Assembly (NCBI GenBank): GCA_945871945.1
Contig: CAMBXY010000035.1
Coordinates: 1-12,220 of the forward strand
Source: Bordetella parapertussis
GTDB lineage: Bacteria > Pseudomonadota > Gammaproteobacteria > Burkholderiales > Burkholderiaceae_C
DNA length: 12,220 nucleotides
Reading direction: 5' to 3'
Each line of letters starts with the position of its first letter. The first letter of the stretch is position 1. Shown here one piece after another: positions 7,839 to 12,220 of the stretch. The notes below the pieces were generated by a model. The model saw nothing but the letters and a program-made list of their open reading frames with translations, was not told where the DNA came from and made no database searches. The position numbers and the translations under genes were made by a program.

Positions 7839-7983
7839 TGCAATTCTCCTTACAGCCAGGCGTGGAGTGCATCAGCACCCAGCCCCCTACTGCTTCTGGT
7901 TGTTGTCTCAAACTTCATCAGTGACCAGTGCCATCAGCCGAATGAAAAATTTCACCTTGGAGCCCATGGCGCGCGGATTGTAC
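7839..7983. other. cobW-dksA intergenic region (145 bases)
   Basis: No gene is seen here. It holds the dksA ribosome binding site and a small possible hairpin in the dksA leader (arms 7865-7870 and 7875-7880, 4-base loop, one G-T pair). I found no convincing -35/-10 pair and no terminator after the cobW-family gene, so co-transcription with dksA or a weak dksA promoter are both possible. Confidence 0.5.
7846..7851 (-). promoter_or_regulatory. Ribosome binding site of dksA (supports TTG start)
   Basis: AAGGAG on the minus strand, seven bases before the TTG at 7836-7838. It is the best match to the anti-Shine-Dalgarno sequence near the gene. The ATG 12 codons downstream has no comparable signal, so the longer TTG-initiated protein is favoured. 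Confidence 0.7.
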
Positions 7984-9066
7984 TCAGCTTATGCACTGTT
8001 CCAAGCCTTGCTGAAAGATATCTTGGGGTAAATCTATACCAATGAATACCATTTTGCTCGTTCGCTTCTCTGCAGGTGCCCAAGCTTGGCCTAAATCGCT
8101 TCCCATGAGTTGGTGTACCCCCTGGAAAATAACCTTGCGCTCGGTGCCTTTCATGTGTAGGACGCCTTTGTAACGCAACATACGCGGACCGTAAATATTG
8201 ACAATAGCGCCCAAGAAATCTTCCAACTTGGCAGGGTCCAGAGCGCGGTCCGCTTTGAAGACAAAGCTTTTGACATCGTCATCATGGTGGTGGTGATGGC
8301 CATGACCATGACCCTGATCGTGGTCATGCTGCGCGTGGTCATGCCCATGCTCAGCGTGGTCATGCTGGTGCGAGGGGTGGTCGCAATGCTCATCGTGCTT
8401 GTGGTGATGGCCATCGCTTAAGAAATCGGGATCAATTTCCAAAGTGGTGTTCAGGTTAAAGCCTCGCAAGTCAAACACCTTATCGATGGCCACCTCACCA
8501 AAGTGCACGATATGTTGCGGCGCTCTGGGGTTCATGTGCTTCAAACGATGCTGAAGTGCATCCAGCTCAGCAGGCGAAACCAATTCGCTTTTGCTAACGA
8601 AAATTTGGTCGGCAAAACCCACTTGGCGACGCGCTTCTTGCCTGTCGTTCAAGGTCAGTGCTGCGTGTTTGGCGTCTACCAAGGTGAGCACGGCATCAAG
8701 CAAAAAGCTTTCGGCAATTTGGTCGTCCATGAAAAAAGTTTGCGCCACAGGCCCTGGGTCTGCCAAGCCCGTGGTTTCGATCACCACCCGATCAAAGTCG
8801 AGTTCGCCCTTGCGCTTTTTCTCTGCCAAGTCTTGCAAAGTGGTGCGCAGGTCTTCGCGTATCGTGCAGCACACACAGCCATTGCTCATTTGCACAATAT
8901 GCTCTGTGGTGTCGGCCACCAAAATTTCGTTGTCTATGTTTTCTTCGCCAAATTCATTTTCAATCACAGCGATTTTGAGTCCATGCGACTCGGTGAGAAT
9001 ACGCTTGAGAAGTGTGGTTTTGCCTGCACCTAAAAAACCAGTCAGTACAGTCGCGGGAATCAACAT
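7984..9066 (-). CDS. COG0523/CobW-family GTPase, probable zinc metallochaperone
   Basis: This is a G3E-family P-loop GTPase of the COG0523 group, proteins that use GTP to deliver or handle metals, often zinc. The 360-residue product shows Walker A GFLGAGKTT (10-18), ENEFGE (36-41), the metal-binding CxCC motif at Cys64-Cys67 (SNGCVCCTIREDL), ETTGLADP (97-104), and SKSE (158-161) at the place of the guanine-specificity NKxD. A striking segment at 220-261 has 21 His in 42 residues, a metal-binding stretch seen in several COG0523 branches. A CobW C-terminal domain follows (about 265-355). The ATG at 9064-9066 has AAGG about ten bases upstream. Sitting directly before dksA, it may take part in zinc homeostasis; cobalt or nickel cannot be excluded. 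No cobalamin gene is nearby, so the symbol cobW is not warranted. Confidence 0.92.
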   Translation of the reverse strand: MLIPATVLTGFLGAGKTTLLKRILTESHGLKIAVIENEFGEENIDNEILVADTTEHIVQMSNGCVCCTIREDLRTTLQDLAEKKRKGELDFDRVVIETTGLADPGPVAQTFFMDDQIAESFLLDAVLTLVDAKHAALTLNDRQEARRQVGFADQIFVSKSELVSPAELDALQHRLKHMNPRAPQHIVHFGEVAIDKVFDLRGFNLNTTLEIDPDFLSDGHHHKHDEHCDHPSHQHDHAEHGHDHAQHDHDQGHGHGHHHHHDDDVKSFVFKADRALDPAKLEDFLGAIVNIYGPRMLRYKGVLHMKGTERKVIFQGVHQLMGSDLGQAWAPAEKRTSKMVFIGIDLPQDIFQQGLEQCIS

Positions 9067-9136
9067 AAGAATTCAACCTTCAAAATAATAAAAAAATAAA
9101 GTGGGGTCAGTGTAGCCAGCATTCAAGTCGGTGCTG
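9067..9136. other. rlmI to CobW-family GTPase intergenic region
   Basis: A 70-base gap whose half next to the GTPase is a T/A-rich tract on the minus strand. I looked for a Zur-type inverted repeat and for a terminator hairpin before the T-rich tract and saw neither; a 5-bp stem (CAGCA with TGCTG) is too far from the T run. A promoter for the GTPase is possible but not recognisable. Confidence 0.4.
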
Positions 9137-10354
9137 TCATTTCTTCATCAGTATCAGTCCTTTGAGGTATTCGCCTTCAGGAAAACACACTGTCATCGGG
9201 TGATCGGGCGCGGCATGGACACGGTCGAGAAAATAAGCATCCACCCCAGAATCGTTACCTGCGGACGCGACAATTTTGTGAAAAAGCTCAGGAGAAATTC
9301 CGCCTGAACAACTGTAGGTGAACAACACGCCACCTTTAGACAACAATTTAAACGCCCATCGGTTGATGTCTTTGTAAGCGCGCGCTGCACGTTCCGCATG
9401 CGCAGCACTCGGCGCGAACTTGGGAGGGTCAAGCACAATGGCATCGAACTGACGCCCCTCTTTGTGCAAACTTCGCAAGCTCGCATTCACATCAGCGTCT
9501 AAAAATACCGCGTTGCGTTCGTCAAAGCCATTGCGCTTGACGTTGGCTTGCGCTTTGGCAATGGCGGGTGCCGAAGAGTCCACGGTGGTGACCACGGCAC
9601 CACTGCCCAGCAAGCCCGCAGCTCGCATACCGCTTAAAGCCGCCACGCTGAAACCACCCGTATAGCCATAGCAGTTCAACACCTGTTGCAGTCCAAGTCG
9701 CTGTGCATATTCGGCAAATTTCAAGCGGCTGTCGCGCTGATCAAGGTAGAAGCCTGTTTTATGGCCTTCCAAAATATCAAGTTCCAAACTCCAGTGGTGC
9801 TCTTGAATCACCATCGCTGTGCTGTCGCTGGCACCCGGCGAACGAAACAACCACCCCTTGACAGGCTCTAGACCTTCAAGCCCGCGCACACCCGAGTCGG
9901 AACGTTCAAACACGCGGTGAGCGCCGGTGTGCAAGACCAAAGCTTTGACGATATCGGCTTTGAAGCGTTCTGTGCCTGCAGATAAAAACTGCGCCACCAA
10001 GGTGCCGTCGTAACTGTCGACGATCAAGCCAGGAAGTCCATCAGCTTCACCATGGACAAGACGCACGCCATTGGAAGGCACTTGCAAACGCGAACGCATG
10101 GCCACCGCAGTGGCCACTTGCCGCTCAAAAAATGCAGCATCAATATGCTCAGACTCTGTGAACGACCAAATTCGCGCTCTGATTTTCGAGCTGGGGCTGA
10201 AGGCGGCCCAACCCAGAAACTGTCCTGTCTCGGACTCCACACGCACGGTTTCACCCGCGTCAGCGCCACCCTTGGCAATGGCTGTGTCAAACACCCATGG
10301 GTGACCACGCAGCGCCGAGCGCTCCTTGCCTGCTTTGAGCTTCAAAATTTTCAT
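9137..10354 (-). CDS. rlmI: 23S rRNA (cytosine(1962)-C(5))-methyltransferase RlmI-like
   Basis: RlmI is a SAM-dependent enzyme that methylates C5 of cytosine 1962 in 23S rRNA. The 405-residue product is close to E. coli RlmI (396). It has an N-terminal PUA RNA-binding domain (about 1-75, with RGHPWVF at 16-22 and SPSSKIRARIW at 53-63), a middle domain with RLVHGEADGLPGLIVD (98-113), then GHKTGFYLDQRDSR (197-210), the SAM site LNCYGYTGGFSVAAL (226-240), the LDPPKF motif (308-313) and YSCSGG with the probable catalytic Cys349. The C-terminal HP-x(6)-PEGEYLKGL ending also matches. The ATG overlaps the xerC stop by four bases. The exact target base is inferred from similarity to the E. coli protein. 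Confidence 0.9.
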   Translation of the reverse strand: MKILKLKAGKERSALRGHPWVFDTAIAKGGADAGETVRVESETGQFLGWAAFSPSSKIRARIWSFTESEHIDAAFFERQVATAVAMRSRLQVPSNGVRLVHGEADGLPGLIVDSYDGTLVAQFLSAGTERFKADIVKALVLHTGAHRVFERSDSGVRGLEGLEPVKGWLFRSPGASDSTAMVIQEHHWSLELDILEGHKTGFYLDQRDSRLKFAEYAQRLGLQQVLNCYGYTGGFSVAALSGMRAAGLLGSGAVVTTVDSSAPAIAKAQANVKRNGFDERNAVFLDADVNASLRSLHKEGRQFDAIVLDPPKFAPSAAHAERAARAYKDINRWAFKLLSKGGVLFTYSCSGGISPELFHKIVASAGNDSGVDAYFLDRVHAAPDHPMTVCFPEGEYLKGLILMKK

Positions 10355-11292
10355 GGGCTTTTCTTGCGCGCCCGCGGATGGGCAGCGTCATAGGTTTTGG
10401 CCAAATGCTGGTAATCCAAACGGGTGTAGACCTGTGTGGTGCTGATATTGGCGTGACCCAGCAACTCTTGCACACCACGCAAGTCCCCGCTGGACTGCAA
10501 CACATGGCTGGCAAAAGAGTGTCGCAACATATGCGGATGAACCGGCGTGGCAATGCCGGCTTGCAAACCCCGTAAACGCAGGCGCTGCCATACCGCTTGC
10601 GCCGTGAGACGGGTGCCGCGTTGGCCTACAAACAAAGCTGTTTGCTCTGCTGCACTTGCGGGCAGACCTTCAACTCTCACGGCCAACCATGCATGCAAAG
10701 CTGCCAAGGCCTGTTGACCCACTGGCACACTGCGCCGCTTTGACCCCTTGCCCAACACATGGGCCTCGCCGGTCTGCAGATCAATCCAGCCCTTGGCTTG
10801 GGCGTGGGCTTGAACATCCAAGCCCATCAACTCGCCCACCCGCAGTCCGCTGCTGTAGAGCAGTTCAACCATGGCTGTGTCGCGCGCTTGCAACCAAGGA
10901 GGGGTATCAGTGGGTCGGTACTGCGCGAGTTGCACCGCATCATCCACATTCAAAGCTTTGGGTAAGGGCTTGGCCGCTTTGGGCGCACGCAAGCCCGACA
11001 AGGGATTGGCAAGAATCAGCCCTTCTTTGCCCAACCAATTGAAAAAGCCCCGCCACCCCGAAAGTATCAGCGCTATGCCGCGCGGGCTTCTGCCACCCGC
11101 ATGCATGTGCGCCATCCAGCGGCGAAGATGCGCGGCTTCAATCAGCGTCAGGCTTGCCAGCTCGGCTTCGGTAGCCAAGAGATTTAACTTGTTGAGGTCC
11201 TCGGTGTAGAGGGACACGGTTCTGTCTGCCAGCCTTTTTTCAAACCGCACATGCAATAAGTAGCGATGAATTAACTCTTGGCTTGGCGTCAT
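10351..11292 (-). CDS. xerC: Tyrosine recombinase XerC
   Basis: XerC works with XerD at the dif site to resolve chromosome dimers before division. The 313-residue product (E. coli 298) has an N-terminal SAM-like core-binding domain (about 5-90) and a C-terminal catalytic domain with the full tyrosine recombinase set: Arg151 (SSGLRVGEL), Lys182 (GKGSKRR), His254 and Arg257 (HPHMLRHSFASH), His280 (LLGHANISTTQVYT) and nucleophile Tyr289. The ATG at 11290-11292 fits the family N-terminus. An in-frame TTG four codons upstream (11302-11304) is an alternative, and neither has a strong ribosome binding site. The gene follows dapF and DUF484, the order known from E. coli and many proteobacteria, which favours chromosomal XerC over a phage or integron integrase. 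Confidence 0.95.
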   Translation of the reverse strand: MTPSQELIHRYLLHVRFEKRLADRTVSLYTEDLNKLNLLATEAELASLTLIEAAHLRRWMAHMHAGGRSPRGIALILSGWRGFFNWLGKEGLILANPLSGLRAPKAAKPLPKALNVDDAVQLAQYRPTDTPPWLQARDTAMVELLYSSGLRVGELMGLDVQAHAQAKGWIDLQTGEAHVLGKGSKRRSVPVGQQALAALHAWLAVRVEGLPASAAEQTALFVGQRGTRLTAQAVWQRLRLRGLQAGIATPVHPHMLRHSFASHVLQSSGDLRGVQELLGHANISTTQVYTRLDYQHLAKTYDAAHPRARKKSP

Positions 11293-11309
11293 GAAAATGT
11301 GCAAAAAGC

Positions 11310-12029
11310 TCAGCGCAAGCGACTGAGTGCGGCACTGGCCAGCTCGGCGATGCGAGTGAGCAAATCGGTTCCCATGGAGGACTGAAAGCGCTGGGGGTCA
11401 GGTGACGCAAGTACCAACAAGCCTAAGGTTGCGTCAGTTGCCTTGGCTTGCAAATCATCTTCTTGCTGGACATCCCAAGGCGATTCCGTGCTGCGCAATG
11501 CCAGCAAAGCCACCGACTGTGCCTCATGCGGATGTGTCAACCACTTCACTGCTTCAAAGTCTGCGTTGGCTCCGCAATAAGGTGCGCGTAAGCCTTGCGC
11601 AAAAGCTTTGGCTTCCTCGCTCACACCTTGTGCAAAGTCTTCAATCTGAAAAGCCTCACCCACTTGCCAGACACGAATCGCCACCTGCGGCACCATGAAG
11701 TGGTGCTGGATTTCATCGACGATGATGCTGGGCAAATCGGCGGGATGCTGGGTCATCAGCAGGCTTTGCGACCACCTATGCAAGCGATCAGACAAGACAG
11801 CGTTGTCGCTGCCGTTGCGAATCATCTCCATCATGCGCTGCTCGAGAGCGCGGATTTTTTCGCGCAACATATCGGCTTGGCGTTCTTGCAAACTGACTGC
11901 ACGTTGGCCATGCGGACTGATAAATCGCACATTCGACAAAAGCTGGGCATGACGCTCAAAAAAGTCTGGCGTATTGACCAAAAAATTGGCGATGTCGTCT
12001 TCTGTGATAGGGGTAATTGAGTTGCTCAT
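11310..12029 (-). CDS. DUF484 family protein (GAF-like)
   Basis: A 239-residue protein of the DUF484 family (YigA in E. coli), whose biochemical role is not established; such genes sit between dapF and xerC in many proteobacteria. Visible features are the family N-terminal motif with [39 protein letters not shown] character (13-51), a predicted coiled coil running into it (about 46-72), and a C-terminal alpha/beta region of GAF-like appearance (about 85-235) without recognisable catalytic residues. An upstream in-frame extension is possible, but the ATG at 12027-12029 is chosen because it matches the family start, overlaps the dapF stop as ATGA, and has GGAG eight bases upstream. No signal peptide or membrane segment is seen, so it is probably cytoplasmic. 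Confidence 0.9.
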   Translation of the reverse strand: MSNSITPITEDDIANFLVNTPDFFERHAQLLSNVRFISPHGQRAVSLQERQADMLREKIRALEQRMMEMIRNGSDNAVLSDRLHRWSQSLLMTQHPADLPSIIVDEIQHHFMVPQVAIRVWQVGEAFQIEDFAQGVSEEAKAFAQGLRAPYCGANADFEAVKWLTHPHEAQSVALLALRSTESPWDVQQEDDLQAKATDATLGLLVLASPDPQRFQSSMGTDLLTRIAELASAALSRLR

Positions 12030-12220
12030 TCGGGAATCTCCATCTCGCCAGTGAATACGGTTGTTGCTGGGCCGCTCATCAGCACGGATGCGCCCGCGCC
12101 TTGCCATTCGATGGTGAGTATGCCGCCATGGGTATGCACTTGTACTTTATGTTCTAACCAGCCTTGTTGAATACCCGCCACCACGGCGGCACAAGCCCCC
12201 GTGCCACAGGCCAAGGTCTC
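12026..12220 (-). CDS. dapF: Diaminopimelate epimerase DapF, C-terminal part (truncated by window edge)
   Basis: DapF interconverts LL- and meso-diaminopimelate, supplying the residue that MurE uses and the precursor of lysine. Only the last 64 residues are in the window; the gene begins beyond position 12220. The fragment opens with [12 protein letters not shown], the conserved motif holding the second active-site cysteine (the one in ACGTG), continues with VAGIQQGWL and the [11 protein letters not shown] strand, and ends with [13 protein letters not shown], matching the usual DapF C-terminus. The stop overlaps the DUF484 start by four bases. The dapF-DUF484-xerC order is a standard proteobacterial arrangement. 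Confidence 0.93.
   Translation of the reverse strand, partial: ETLACGTGACAAVVAGIQQGWLEHKVQVHTHGGILTIEWQGAGASVLMSGPATTVFTGEMEIPE

Noticed and set aside
7865..7880. Small hairpin in the dksA leader as a riboswitch
   Set aside because: A single 6-bp stem with a wobble pair is too little to support a riboswitch.
7273..8031. 252-codon plus-strand open frame with FFAGTTFLAGT-like repeats
   Set aside because: It is the antisense of the Lys/Ala repeats of dksA; the hydrophobic repeat is a product of complementing AAG- and GCC-type codons, and no ribosome binding site or family match supports it.
9067..9136. Possible Zur box or terminator between rlmI and the COG0523 gene
   Set aside because: No inverted repeat of Zur type, and the only small stem is not adjacent to the T-rich tract.
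10351..11292. Tyrosine recombinase as a sign of a mobile element or integron
   Set aside because: It has chromosomal XerC character and sits in the standard dapF-DUF484-xerC order; no attachment repeats, cassette sites or phage genes are nearby.
12030..12107. 26-codon N-terminal extension of the DUF484 protein
   Set aside because: It overlaps the end of dapF in another frame; the ATG at 12029 has a GGAG site, the typical ATGA overlap and the normal family start.

Overview
The window carries thirteen genes (eleven complete, two cut by the window edges), all on the minus strand. Gene content and order point to a betaproteobacterium of the Burkholderiales, probably Comamonadaceae: a canonical dcw cluster, a dapF-DUF484-xerC block, and a DksA of the one-cysteine type carrying a long Lys/Ala-rich tail. 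This assignment is inferred from protein character, not from a search. No tRNA, rRNA, CRISPR, insertion sequence or phage gene was seen.

In the direction of transcription (high to low coordinates) there are three blocks. Block 1 (12220 to 9137) is the end of dapF (lysine/meso-DAP synthesis), a DUF484 protein, xerC (chromosome dimer resolution) and an rlmI-type 23S rRNA methyltransferase. It is tightly packed, with ATGA overlaps at two of its three junctions. Block 2 (9066 to 6759) is a COG0523/CobW GTPase with a very His-rich metal-binding segment, followed by dksA. The dksA gene starts at TTG, has a histone H1-like repeat tail, and ends at a clear intrinsic terminator. Block 3 (6468 to 1) is the division and cell-wall (mra/dcw) operon mraZ-rsmH-ftsL-ftsI-murE-murF-mraY, running off the window inside mraY. 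Six of its seven genes are joined by overlaps of 1 to 10 bases; only mraZ-rsmH has a short gap.

The longest non-coding stretch (6469-6758, 290 bases) separates dksA from mraZ. It holds the dksA terminator, an AT-rich leader, a perfect 12-bp palindrome and, 45 bases before the mraZ start, four AGTG-containing units at an exact 10-base period. These match the known architecture of MraZ operators, so the operon is very probably autoregulated by its first product.

Functionally, DapF makes meso-DAP, MurE adds it to the UDP-MurNAc peptide (its DNPR motif confirms DAP specificity), MurF adds D-Ala-D-Ala, MraY moves the product to the lipid carrier, and FtsI cross-links it at the septum with FtsL. 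The region is mostly conserved housekeeping. I found no convincing new multi-gene system. The points worth a second look are the MraZ operator array, the histone-tailed DksA with a degenerate zinc site, and its pairing with a zinc-type COG0523 GTPase.
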